From Gnetum montanum (Eukaryota; Streptophyta; Gnetopsida; Gnetales; Gnetaceae), in assembly GCA_015680685.1 (NCBI GenBank), contig MNCI01000268.1, positions 163,281-227,280 on the forward strand: DNA of 64,000 bases. The letters are read 5' to 3'. Of the stretch, positions 44,668-55,315 are shown piece after piece. Positions within the stretch are counted from its first letter, which is position 1. Each line of letters begins with the position of its first letter. Position numbers and translations under genes: made by a program. The notes under the pieces are model-generated. The model had not been told where the DNA came from, did not search any database, and worked only from the letters and a program-made list of their open reading frames with translations.

Positions 44668-46585
44668 AACATTGAAAGTGTGCAATAGAATTTTAAAGAA
44701 TTTATTATTTGGTTAAGTTCAACAAGGAAAGATACCTATTAAAACTTATTTTAAAGGAGGGTGTCAGTGATTGTAAGTACAAACTTTTGTTTCAAAATAA
44801 AGCTTTAAAAATGATAAAACACATTATTGAAATAAAATGGTGTAGATAAAATTCTTTTACCTTCCACATTAGACTACATTTATGTTTAAACCTTCTGCTT
44901 GACTAGTTGGTATATATGCTTAGGATTTTGCTATACATCCTTTCAAGAGATATTCCATTTTTTCAACTATTGTGTCATCTGAAAATACCAACCATGGCCT
45001 CAAGAATCTTGAAGACTTGCTTTTGAGAATTTGTCTTACCATGAGATATGCAAATTATGACTATATGTAATGAATTGACACAATGGTTTCACTTCTAATG
45101 GTAATAAATCACATTTACATAATAACATTGAGGAAGGTGTTTGCATCTTCACCTTTAACTCATCAAGAAGAAAAGTTTTTTGCACTCTTTCAATATCTTT
45201 TCAAAGTTTAGCACTAAGTCTAGGTTCCCAAACAACACATCCATACAATACTGTAAGATAGATGATAGTTTGAAAATTTTGTTTTTTTGATCTTCCAAGC
45301 CCATAGCCCTAAATCCTTGCAGTTGTTTTTGAAATCATATAGAGGCTTGAAACATTCTTCTATTCTTTCTTTGATGCACTTCCCCCACATGTAATTGTCT
45401 ATATAATGAGATCCAAATATTTAAAAGAATCTACTATTTGCACAATGATACCTCCAAAATGGAAGTTATAATAGGTATTTATTGTACCTCAGATCATCAA
45501 TTTGGCTTTATCTACATTCACTTGAAGATCAAATGAATGACAATGCTTTTCTAAAAATTTGCAACATAATTTGTATACCTTCTGTAGTGGTGGAGATCAA
45601 GGTAGCATCATTTGTATATAAAAGAAGATTCACTACTTGGGATCTAGTTTTGATAGCATGACTACCTTGTCTATTGCACAATCATTCCTACATTTCATTA
45701 ATACAAATACCAAAGAGAGTTGGAAAAAGTGGACAACCTTACTTAATTACAATTTTACTGTAGAATTAAAATTTTTTCTTTGAGTTACTGTCTGTAATTT
45801 CAATAATTACTTCCTCATATAATCTTTGAGTTGCTACAATCAAATCGAAAGGGAGGCTAATTTTATGTCACCACAACCATTGTTTTAAATGGATCACCAA
45901 ATCATATACTTTTGCAAAATCAATAAAATAAATAAAAACTTTTTTATTAGGCATTTTTTCAAACTACATGTTGTGTCTAAGAGTGACTAAGTGAGCAATA
46001 GTGGAGTGATTTTGTCTAAAACCTGCTTGATACTTTGCTCTAACATAGTTAACTTTAATCCAAGAACTAATTTTCCTTTTTAGTAGAGTACCCAACAACT
46101 TACCAAAAATATTACTCACGATGATGATTCAATAATTGTTCAAATTATTTTTATCCCCTTTTTTATATAACAAGATAGCTTTATTAGTTTTCAAATGTTG
46201 ATTTAATCCTGCTCCATCGCTAAATTTAATCTGTGCCAATTTTCGCTATGAATAGTAGATCCTATCCACTTTAATATCTATAGCTTTGCTAGGTGCTATC
46301 TTTTTAATACCCTTTGTAACTTCCTTAAGAGTAAATTGGAAAGGTGCTTTTTGTACAATACTAGAATTATCATCTTCTCTTGTAAATAGTTGATTATAAA
46401 ATTAGCAAATTAATAATAGTTATATCACATATTTTATACCATTTTGTAAAGATTAATATGGTATAAATTTAAAATTGCAAATGAAAATCTACAATATTAA
46501 ACCTTGAAGGTGTGTAATAGAGTTTTTAAAAATTTAGCATTTGGTTAAGCTCAAAGAGGAAAGATACTTATTAAAACATATTTGA
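44668..46585. repeat. Pair of about 90-bp direct repeats bracketing the LINE fragment
   Basis: Bases about 44668-44757 and 46488-46585 share the phrases gtgcaatagaatttt/gtgtaatagagtttt, atttggttaag and ggaaagatac.tattaaaac. They flank the minus-strand LINE remnant on both sides. The spacing is too large and the repeats too long for an ordinary target-site duplication. Confidence 0.65.
44760..46380 (-). pseudogene. LINE RT remnant, same family as 28500-31620
   Basis: Minus-strand translation gives LLYKKGDKNNLNNY near 46190, IFGKLLGTLLKRKISSW near 46110, YQAGFRQNHSTIAHLVTLRH near 46020, VFIYFIDFAKVYD near 45925, CPLFPTLFGICINEM near 45740 and LLLYTNDATLIS near 45630. These are the ordered blocks of a LINE RT, including the N-N-Y and F-I-D-F-x-K-x-x-D motifs. 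The catalytic A-D-D box is T-N-D. Several stops. Tail and target duplication not identified. Confidence 0.78.
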
Positions 46586-46618
46586 AGTTAATGCATCTAA
46601 TGAATGGATATGTTTTTA

Positions 46619-46980
46619 GTATATAAGTTGATGTTTTTATACTTGTAATCTTGGATTATTAATTCAACAAAACATTCCATCTAAATGTTAGGTTGATGAA
46701 ATTAGTTGGTCATAATTTTAAGTATGTAGCTATTTAGTGCTATTGAAAATAATTAGATCCTATTTTAAACGTATGGATGATGGCCTTGATTTTAGAGGAA
46801 TAACCCATCCTTTAGACTTGTAATCTTTGATTATTATTTCAATTAAGCATATTTGTAAGAACTTGAATAGTAGGTTAACAAAATTAGTTGGTCATAATTT
46901 TGAGACTTCAAAGCACTATAGAAATAAGCTAGCCCTATTTTGTTGGAACAAAGCTAGGATGATGTTGATGATGAATGTAC
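46619..46980. repeat. 182-bp diverged tandem duplication
   Basis: The phrase attagttggtcataatttt occurs at 46701 and 46883. Flanking words (cttgtaatctttgattatt, aggttgatgaaa, gcactatagaaa) are repeated at the same offset with many substitutions. Confidence 0.75.
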
Positions 46981-48069
46981 TATACAAATACTTTTGTTTT
47001 GATCCTTTAGGTTGATATTGTCTTAAATGCTTACAAAGCACTATAGAAACTATGAAAACTATAGGGACAAAGAAAATGTAAGGATAAGATAGCATGGTAC
47101 TTCATATGATGGGTTACTATGCATAGGAAATTATGAAACTATAGGGACAAACGTACTATGCATCTAATGGGTTAGTGTTTTACCTATCAAACAACCACTT
47201 ATATGTTAGGAAAATTTCATGTTATATTTTTATTTGAATTTTTTTTCATTAGTAATGTAATTTTGTAAAACCTATGGATAAAAATAAAAAGCAATAGTTA
47301 ATGTTAGGTTGAAAAATGTTACAAAACAAGTGATTACTTTTAAGTTAAGTTATCATTATCCTTTATGTTGTTTATAATTCTATGTATATCTACTAAGCTT
47401 AAACATAAAAAGAAAAGGAATATTGGATAATCTAAATGATTAACAATGACAATGATGAAGGTGTTACATTATGAAATAGATACTCTAATGGTAAAAGCAA
47501 CATTGAATATAGTGTGCATAATTAGAATATTTTACATAATAGTGTGGTAAGGGCATTAGGGGACATTGTATACAAAACCTTGAAATGAACTTACCATGAA
47601 GTGCTTGTTGTGGACAAAATCATTATCCTTTTTTTATATATTATATCTTGATTCTTCTTTAAAAAATCATTGATGTAATTACTTATAATATATACTAACA
47701 CTTATAAAAAATATTGGCATATGTATAGGTTCTTCTTATATAAATGTGATACTTGTCAGTGAGGTATTACTCAATTGGTTAGAACATAAAGCTTGTGGTT
47801 TGTAAGTCATAAGTTTGATTCTAATAGGTATGCTAATCTAACACAACCTTTATATTTTTCTTAACTTTTATGAAAATTTTGTATTAGCTATATATCCTAG
47901 GATGCATATAGCCATCTACTTTTGGTTTTGATACCCAAGATTATAGTCAACATGATACATAGAAGAATTATAGAAAAATATAGAAGATGTTTTGAAGTGA
48001 AGTAGAAGAGAGAGCCTATATATATATGCTAAGAGATTCTCTAATAAGTCTTGATTTAGTTAGATTTGT
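46981..48069. other. AT-rich spacer with a tRNA-like relic
   Basis: No supported gene. The phrase gaaactatagggacaaa occurs twice (near 47046 and 47135). Confidence 0.5.
47762..47832 (+). repeat. tRNA-like (SINE-type) segment
   Basis: The text TTACTCAATTGGTTAGAAC is close to a tRNA A-box/D-arm, followed by GGTTTGTAAGTC and a B-box-like AGTTTGATTCT. Spacing fits a tRNA head, but the acceptor stem does not pair and the anticodon arm is broken. Confidence 0.55.
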
Positions 48070-48926
48070 TGATGCTGCTATGTTGCAATAATGTCGAGGC
48101 ATTAACATCAACAAATGGTTAGCTTTATCAATGTAGTATTGATGTAAGGGAAAAACATTCCTATATAAATGCATGCACCCATCACATTTATGGTACCATT
48201 AGGTCAATAGCATAGTTGAACCCTTGTAATTTTCTTTTGTAAAAGTTAGAATTTAGCATCGAGTGCCTATAGCATGAACTAAGTAGATCATCTAGAGTCT
48301 TATTTAAGTAACTATGTACTTGAACACATTTTTATGACAATAATAAGATCAAGATTAATTTTCCTTCACTACAACACATAACTTAGGTTAATTATTTCCT
48401 CAACTATAATTTACTTTTAATTGTTCTTTTAATTTGTAGCATTTAGTTAACTATTTTATATCCATCAGACTAATTACACTACATGAGTACAATTAGCTTT
48501 GAGCATAAATATGTTAATGTTTGGTAATCCTAGTAGTACACCACTTGGTATGCCCAATATTGGGTACTTGGGCACCTAGTGACATTAGCATATGTTTAGG
48601 ATGTATATAACGAGTTGGAAATAGATAACTCATGCATAGAATTGACTAAATTTATTCTTTTTATTTAGACTAGCTTATTTAGGATTTTTAATATTTTAAG
48701 AATAGTTTAGTATCATATAACTTGATCACATTTAATCATACAAACTAGCCTTGCACAAGTGTGATTGGGAAGAAAACGATTAGTGATCTACTTCCTAGTT
48801 ATTTAGATAAATATACTAGTCCTAGTATACAAAACTTGACTAGATTATGCATAAATGCTTATGATTTTTATGGTTGGACATAAGATATACCCTATCACTC
48901 ATCATTGATGCCATTGCTAAGGACTT
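48070..48926 (+). repeat. Element K: plus-strand 5' LTR with primer-binding site
   Basis: The LTR begins TGATGCTGC and ends CTCATCA at 48904; the primer-binding site TGATGCCATTGCTAAGGA follows at 48906-48923. It is the reverse orientation of the A-D family and closest to LTR H. Shared features are the TATA box (CCTATATAAATGC, 48161-48173) followed by cacatttatgg, and the phrase ttggtatgcccaatattgggtac (near 48546), which occurs reversed in H near 49690. Only about 380 bp of internal sequence remains before LTR H starts at 49308. Confidence 0.75.
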
Positions 48927-49307
48927 GATGTTAATAATTTAGATAGTTAGCATCATCAAAAGATCATTGTTAAAGCGCAAGATGGTTTGTCATTTCAAAA
49001 TAATATTACTATATTCAAGGCACACTTAGTAATCACAAGATGTCATTTTTCTTGTAGGTTAGATTTCCCACTTACTAATGACTTAGTAAGGAAACATGAT
49101 AGGACTATAAAGAATCAAGACAAGGTAGCACTAGCATCCAAATCCATACTATCCAAATTTTACTTTTATTCTTCACTCGGATGAAAAATTATGATGAAGG
49201 AACATGGAAGATAACATCATGTTAGCATTTGATTATTTAGTTTAATCAATTCTCATGGTAGCATTGATGAAGGTAGGACTTGATGCAACTACAAATTAGA
49301 GAGTGGT
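48927..49307 (+). other. Internal stub of element K
   Basis: Leader sequence after the K primer-binding site. It contains a 65-codon frame (48987-49184) without recognised motifs and is cut off by LTR H. Confidence 0.4.
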
Positions 49308-49874
49308 TAATGAGCAACGGGTACTTCCTACACCCAACCATATGAATCACTAGCATGTATGAGCAATCTAGTCAAATTGTGTGGACCTTATTTACCTAAG
49401 TGGTTAATATTCCTAGATGGTGAAATCTGTAATCATTAGTCATTATCTTCCCAGTCAACACATGTGTTAATCTATGCTTATGGTTAAGTTCGGTTGAGAT
49501 GTAAGATATTTATTTTTTATATACTTTTTATTATTTTCCTTGTTTAAAAAATAATTAAGTAAATAAGGATTTAATATTTAAATTAACTAACTAATTAACT
49601 AGTTAATTAATAAAGTAGCCTAACATGAAGTATCCACTCCCACTTTCCATACACATCCTAAACATATACTAACATTACTGGGTGACTAGGTGTCTACTAT
49701 TGGGCATACCAAGTATCCACTCTTGGATTTTCAAGCATTAATATGTTCTACTCAAAGTGGTCATACTCATGTTTCTTATAGAGGATAATATTAATTTCTT
49801 AATAATAAGAAAGTAAATTATATGTAAAGTAAATTGTTGGAGAGTAAAGTTATGCTAATCCAAGTGTTGTAATG
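49308..49874 (-). repeat. LTR H, left part (3' LTR of element H, split by element D)
   Basis: It starts TAATGAG at the position of the family TGATGAG and aligns with the U5/R side of the family LTR. The rest continues at 56211-56545 after element D. Together they make about 902 bp. Confidence 0.8.
49870..49874. repeat. Target-site duplication TAATG, left copy (element D)
   Basis: TAATG precedes the TGATGAG start of the D left LTR and recurs at 56206-56210 after the right LTR. Confidence 0.9.
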
Positions 49875-50366
49875 TGATGAGTGGTGAGATACCCCTACAC
49901 TCAACCATATGAATACGAGTGTTTTCACGCACGATCCGGTCGAACTCTACAGATGGACTAGTTGTGGCACCTAGATCGTTAACCTTAGGTCGCAGTTCCC
50001 TGTCTTCCCACCTAGACTAGTATTAGCTTTGTCACGTATGGTTTAGTCCAGAGTGAGATGTATGATGTGTTCCTAATTCTAATGCTACTCCTAAAGGCAG
50101 TGGAAAATAATATTAACTACGCTAAGCTAGGAGGGAAAGGGTAAGAGAATCTAATCTAGCCTAAGTGTGATGAGCAGCCGTTCCTTGATTATCCATACAC
50201 ATCTTGGACTTCGTGCACGACTACCACTGGGATTACCAAGTGCAGATCCTAGGTACGTCACTGGGTTACCAAGTAGTCACACTTAAATGCTCGTAATCAA
50301 GTCGTACTCATTTCACATTACTAGGAGATAAGGGTGAGAGAGACTAATTAGGAAAGCAATAAATAA
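49875..50366 (-). repeat. 3' LTR of element D (first 492 bp, then gap)
   Basis: It starts TGATGAGTGG and matches 55316 onward almost base for base until it runs into Ns. The GATATC-bearing U3 of this copy is hidden in the gap or lost. Confidence 0.9.
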
Positions 50367-50678
50367 NNNNNNNNNNNNNNNNNNNNNNNNNNNNNNNNNN
50401 NNNNNNNNNNNNNNNNNNNNNNNNNNNNNNNNNNNNNNNNNNNNNNNNNNNNNNNNNNNNNNNNNNNNNNNNNNNNNNNNNNNNNNNNNNNNNNNNNNNN
50501 NNNNNNNNNNNNNNNNNNNNNNNNNNNNNNNNNNNNNNNNNNNNNNNNNNNNNNNNNNNNNNNNNNNNNNNNNNNNNNNNNNNNNNNNNNNNNNNNNNNN
50601 NNNNNNNNNNNNNNNNNNNNNNNNNNNNNNNNNNNNNNNNNNNNNNNNNNNNNNNNNNNNNNNNNNNNNNNNNNNNNN
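50367..50678. other. Assembly gap (312 N)
   Basis: A run of Ns inside the 3' LTR region of element D. Confidence 0.99.
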
Positions 50679-51128
50679 TGCTTGTGCCATAGAGGCAGCC
50701 TAGTCAGCCTTCTCTTTTTCTTTCGCCACCCTTTTATTCTCTGTCAACAGTTTATTAAGTTGCTCGGTTCTAAAGGTGTCCAGCTGGTTCTGAGCAACCT
50801 TTGGCCCTATATTCAGAAGGTTTAATACTTCCGAAATGGATTGAACAGAGAAATTAATAGTGACACCAAAAATGTTAACCATGGTGCCTTCTTCTTCATT
50901 GTGCCTAAATTGGTACGTTTCCCCTAAGTACCAGGCATCGCTTTCAGAGAGGGTATCTCCTGCTTCTGCCTGCCTAGACCATAGGGTAGGAGGATCTTCT
51001 TGATGAATGCTGAATGATTATTCCTCCTGTTCTACATGTTTTCCAGTAGGATCTTGTCTTCCACCTCTCTGAGATCGTTCAATCGCACCTTGAACAGGAC
51101 CTTCCTGTTGTCTGCATTTTGGGGCCAT
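50679..51128 (-). pseudogene. ORF1/gag-N-terminus-like fragment of an unrelated element
   Basis: The minus-strand frame starts at ATG 51128 (MAPKCRQQEG), has one in-frame stop, and continues through DAWYLGETYQFRHNEEEG and NQLDTFRTEQLNKLLTENKR into the gap. It is hydrophilic, with a predicted coiled-coil end rich in Glu/Lys. It resembles N-terminal ORFs of plant LTR elements in style, but I cannot name the family. Upstream in sense, TTGGTCCCATGTGATTG abuts a possible LTR end ACTAACA at 51150, which would suit a primer-binding site and 5' LTR. It is probably an insertion into the D 3' LTR. Confidence 0.45.
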
Positions 51129-53126
51129 CTGCAATCACATGGGACCAATTGTTAGTAAGGTTGTTACCAAAGTTAGGTTATACCTTACTGCTTGCCTTAA
51201 TATATTTACTTTATTTCCATGTGATGTTAATTATTGAAAGAACATGTCCCCGAAAGATTATAATGTTGAGTCCTCTTTGCTTAGGTGGTTTCCCAATTTA
51301 ATTTTTTGGTATAGCTAAGGGGATGAAATTATTTTTGACACATTTTATTCTTTATTTTATAATTAATTACCCTTAATAATGTCCTTTTGGTGATGAGGAA
51401 TTTCAAAAATTTTATGCACTATTCGGTGTGTCCCCCTCCCCCACGACTGAGCTGAACACTCTAAGTTCAAGTAGGTTCAAACGGAATGAAAATTGGAGTA
51501 CTAGCGAGTGAGTTATGGATATGAAAGCAAGGGACACGCATTCGCAAGTCGTAGAGAGAAACTTGAAAAAATTCCCCTACGTGAACAGTTGCAAATGATG
51601 TTGATTAGCACATGGGGGGTCATGTCTATATATTTTCATCCAAGTTAGGACACTTAGAGAATGTACCAAATTTTTAATATTTCTTTGAAATTAAATGATG
51701 TAACTTAGGACATTGGGCTATTAGGAAGGGGTTCTCCGGTAATTAGATGGTTTTGAAGGCATGAATAATGATAAGTGAGTGTAATTAATCGATAAGGACC
51801 TCGGATGGTAGAGAAAAAGGCTATGTGATGATTCATAGGAACATTGAATCAAATGGATAGTAATAAGGGAAAGAATATCATGAACAATACGTTGAGGGTA
51901 ATAAATGGTGTGTGTGAGCTATGTCATAATGCAGATTACAAAAAAGTACACAAGTGGGTCCTCCCCAAAGTAGGTTCCAACTAATAATGCCCTTGTGTAA
52001 CCACACTTAAAGTGTCTGTGGGCACTAGAAGGGTTAAATGTAATCTGCACTAACTCCACAAAACATGCACATGTAAATATCACTGGAATGAGATGAAAAT
52101 CCTATGCTATACAAGACACGAGCAACAATTATACGAACAGTGAGATGAGACGATGTATAGAAGGGATCGTAGAGATTGGGACATGAGGTAACCGACCCAG
52201 GGCACAGTGAATCCTACATGTAAGCATGATTAATGTGTCATTAACCCATCGTTTCAAGATCAGAAAGCAGTGACATCGCATTGTTTCATCCCATGATGAG
52301 AAACTACGAGAGTAGCATAACAACAAGGTGTACGATCACTTGGCGTTTTGAGCAAGGGAGGAGTGATTTTTGTTTTATGGCACTTTTTTTTTCTTTTTTT
52401 TCTTTTCTCTTTCTCTTTTTTTTTCACTTTACTGAATCCAGAGAAGTCGCCAACCTTCAAGCATGGGTGCATGTCTTTCCAATGGGACCCCCTAGACAGC
52501 ATTTGATTTTCGAGTGCCCTTTTGATTACTCTTACTCCCATTTTCATTAGATCTACAAGGATCTTAGTACAACCATGTTGCAGGATAACTCCCACAGACG
52601 TCACCAAAGAGAATCCGCAAATCCCCTTGATGTCACACCCTAATCATTCCCTCTTGGTCCATCCTTCTTCATTCTGGGTACAATGAACACAAAATTAATT
52701 TTAAGTTTTTTAAAAATGTCAAGAATATCACTGTACCCCTGAACATACCCTCTTATTTGTAGAGTGGATGAGTGGGTGTAATGGGCTCACTATTCCAAAT
52801 AATTGATCACTCATGACTTAATAACATAAAACACATCTCAACCAACGATCCACATGAGTGTTTTATTCATAGACGAGATTACTTACAAAAACGTACAAAG
52901 ACAAAAACGCAAAAAGATAAAAAGATAAAACAAAAAGTTGAAAAATGAAAAACTAGAAAACAAAAATTAAAAAATTAAAGAAAATAAAAAATGGTTATTA
53001 ATCCTGCTTGTTATTAGAATGGGAGATATCCCTCATAGCTAAATGTTTGAGGATGGCACGGATTAATAACTGATGACTGGGATCCTTGCATCTTGGAAAT
53101 CTTGGGGCTTGATCATACTTACCCCA
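51129..53126 (-). other. Non-coding 3' internal region of element D (with part of the foreign insertion)
   Basis: Bases 51150-51425 probably belong to the foreign insertion. From about 51428 (tccccctcccccacgactgag, the reversed polypurine tract) the text follows element B: blocks at 51955-52040, 52220-52240, a T-rich tract at 52382-52425 and an A-rich degenerate repeat at 52880-52990. The 115-codon minus frame at 52260-52607 is Lys-rich because of the T-tract and shows no family wording. Confidence 0.7.
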
Positions 53127-55175
53127 TTAGGTTTCACACACTTGATTATAATAAGCATAGTGGGGCAATTTGTATGATGTATTTCCTAGATAACGAGTTG
53201 ACCCACTATAATGTTTGTGACCATTAGATGGTATGCAAGGATTAATAAATGAAGGTTGAGGATCCTTGCATGTTGGAAGTATTGGAACTAGTCCATACTT
53301 ACCCCATTGGGGTTCACACACTTGATTGTAGTAAGCATAGTGGGGCATTTTATGTGATGTAGTTCCCGAATAATGAGTTGACCCACTATGATATTTTTGA
53401 TTGTTAGATGGTATGCAAGGATTGGGTTGATGCCTCCCATGGTTGTGTTCATTGGGCCGTATGGTTGTTGGAGTGTTAGTTGGTGGCCCTGATGAAGTTA
53501 CATGAGGCGTTGGGTTCGAAGGTAAGGGTGCACCACAGTGTGGGACTTGTGCTAGGTTAGAAGATGCAGTGGCCTCGGAATTGTGTTGTCCCTTCTTACG
53601 GCCATGTTTAAAGAAAGGACACTTTTGATGTTGAGGAGGCTTTTCACTACTATTAGTAGCATTAGCACAAGTAGTGTTTGTGGGTTTTTTTTGTGGTGCA
53701 GGCACCTTAGGAACAGTTGGTGGCACTGTGGAAGGAGGGAAAGGATGAAAATGTTGAAAGTTAGGAGGAGTATGAGATGCACAAGGTGGTGGTTGTGTTG
53801 GAGGTATGGGCTGATAATATTATGGAAAATAGTATTGTGTTGAGATAAAGTGCATTGGTCCAGTTGGAGAAACAGGATGTTGAACTTGATAAGCATTTGG
53901 ATTCGGATAATATGAAGGGTGCCTCCAGTCTGAGGGTGGTCTCCCCCATGATTGGGATTTTTGTCACTGTGATCGAACACAGTATCTCTGTACGAACTCT
54001 AGATGTAACGTGCTTCCCCAATGCTCCTGTAAATGTAACAATATTGGGCATTGGCCCTTGGGGTGATCGTACAGGCATATGTTGCATTCATACGTATGAT
54101 TGGCAGTTGAGCACTTATTCCCTTCATTCTTTTTCTCCAAATGTCTAATGTTTTGTCTTGCTTCTTGGGTTGTCAAAACTCTATCTCCAATGGTGTTAAT
54201 ATATTCTCCACACTTTTGATACATCCATTCCAACATCTGATTGATCTTTGTCTCGGTTTCTTCTAACGATTGTTGTATTGGCAAAGATGATGTTTCCACC
54301 TTGAGATTAGTTGATTTCTCCTTGTTATGATCATGGACCTTTGTTAAGTTGAAATTTTGGTCCTGTTGATGTTTTTCAACACTCTCCCATCGAGCTATTT
54401 CTCCTTCTTCTTTTGCTACCCGCTTAATAAGCTCTTGGATATGATGGATTCGTAGTTCATATAGTTGACCTTGGGCATATATTCCTAAGGTCTCTCTTGT
54501 TTCATTACGTAGCCCATCAATGATATGGTACATTAGCCTTTCCTCGGAAAACCCATGGCCTGGACAATTTTTTAACAGTGCATAATATCTTTCTAAGGCC
54601 ATGTCCAAGGGTTCATGTTGTGCTTGTTTCCATCCTTGGATTTGTTTCCTCAAGGCTAACACTCTTGCGTAGGTTTGATATTTTTCATTAAATACTTTTA
54701 CCATTTTTGACCAATGTCGTATTGAATTTGGTTTTAACGATTTATACCATACTTTTGCTTGGCCAATGAGTGTCATGGGAAAGAGCTTAAGTTTTTGCCA
54801 TCTATTATCAATATTATTCCATGTGCAAGCATCGTAGAAGGCTTGTAAATGTTGATGCGAATCTAAGTCATAGCCTCCTAAAAATTTAGGAAAGTTATTT
54901 AAATCGAACCTGGGTAGACAGCTCTCTTTATGATTCCTACATGAGATTTGAACAGCCTCTTGTATTTTCGTTAAGCTTGTAGTGGCCAGTGGGGGTTCAT
55001 CTTCATCGGGCAAGTTAGTCTTTCATGTATTGGGATGACATTTTTTTCATTGATGTTTATAAGAAACTCCCACTTCAGGTTGTATACTCCAATCTTCATC
55101 GTCAGAGAGTTCATTGGTTCTCCAATGAACTTCCTCACTAAGTGTGGCTTTATTATTGTCTTGTAGGAGAGGCAT
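53127..55175 (-). pseudogene. gag of element D, nearly complete
   Basis: The frame starts at ATG 55175 (MPLLQDNNKATLSEE), has two early TGA codons, then a 350-codon open stretch (55013-53964). That stretch carries the Retrotrans_gag core (WYKSLKPNSIRHWSK, FNEKYQTYARV, LRKQIQGWKQAQH, IIDGLRNETRETLGIYAQG), a coiled-coil middle and the knuckle C-NI-C-LYD-H-PKGQ-C. After a frame change near 53980 it continues through a Pro/Tyr-rich tail to about 53127. The tail ends in two 59-residue repeats (NPCIPSN..., PHYAYYNQVCE.). The early TGAs could be deaminated CGA codons. Best preserved gag in the window. Confidence 0.87.
53130..53420 (-). repeat. Tandem 59-codon repeat in the tail of the D gag
   Basis: Two units share CIPSN, GSTHYSG/GSTRYLG, PHYAYYNQVCE and WGKY at 177-base spacing. 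The second unit carries a CAA-to-TAA change that ends the frame just after QVCET. Confidence 0.85.
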
Positions 55176-55294
55176 TGTTTAAAGTGGTATGTGAATTTGA
55201 ATGTGACTTTTTATAATTACTTGTTTCTAAGAGATATATCATTAAGTCCTTTACAATGACCTTGTATGATATAACTAATCTAGATAACTAGCAT

Positions 55295-55314
55295 CGTCCC
55301 CGGCAACAGTGCCA
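55295..55314 (-). promoter_or_regulatory. Primer-binding site of element D (tRNA-Asp type)
   Basis: In sense it reads TGGCACTGTTGCCGGGGACG. It matches the tRNA-Asp complement TGGCGCCGTTGCCGGGGACG with two transitions. Best preserved example here. Confidence 0.92.
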
Positions 55315-55315
55315 A

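Noticed and set aside
47762-47832. Functional tRNA gene
   Set aside because: A and B boxes are recognisable, but the acceptor and anticodon stems do not pair; a SINE-type relic is more likely.
48140-48175. Pararetrovirus-like promoter (gatgtaaggg upstream of CTATATAAATG)
   Set aside because: The whole stretch aligns with the reversed LTR H promoter and ends at a family LTR end and primer site, so it is LTR K.
50313-50690. 125-codon minus frame
   Set aside because: It spans the 312-base gap; only the ends are real sequence.
53552-53980. 142-codon His/Leu-rich minus frame
   Set aside because: A shadow of the Pro/Tyr-rich gag D tail; the in-phase reading continues the 53127-53726 frame.
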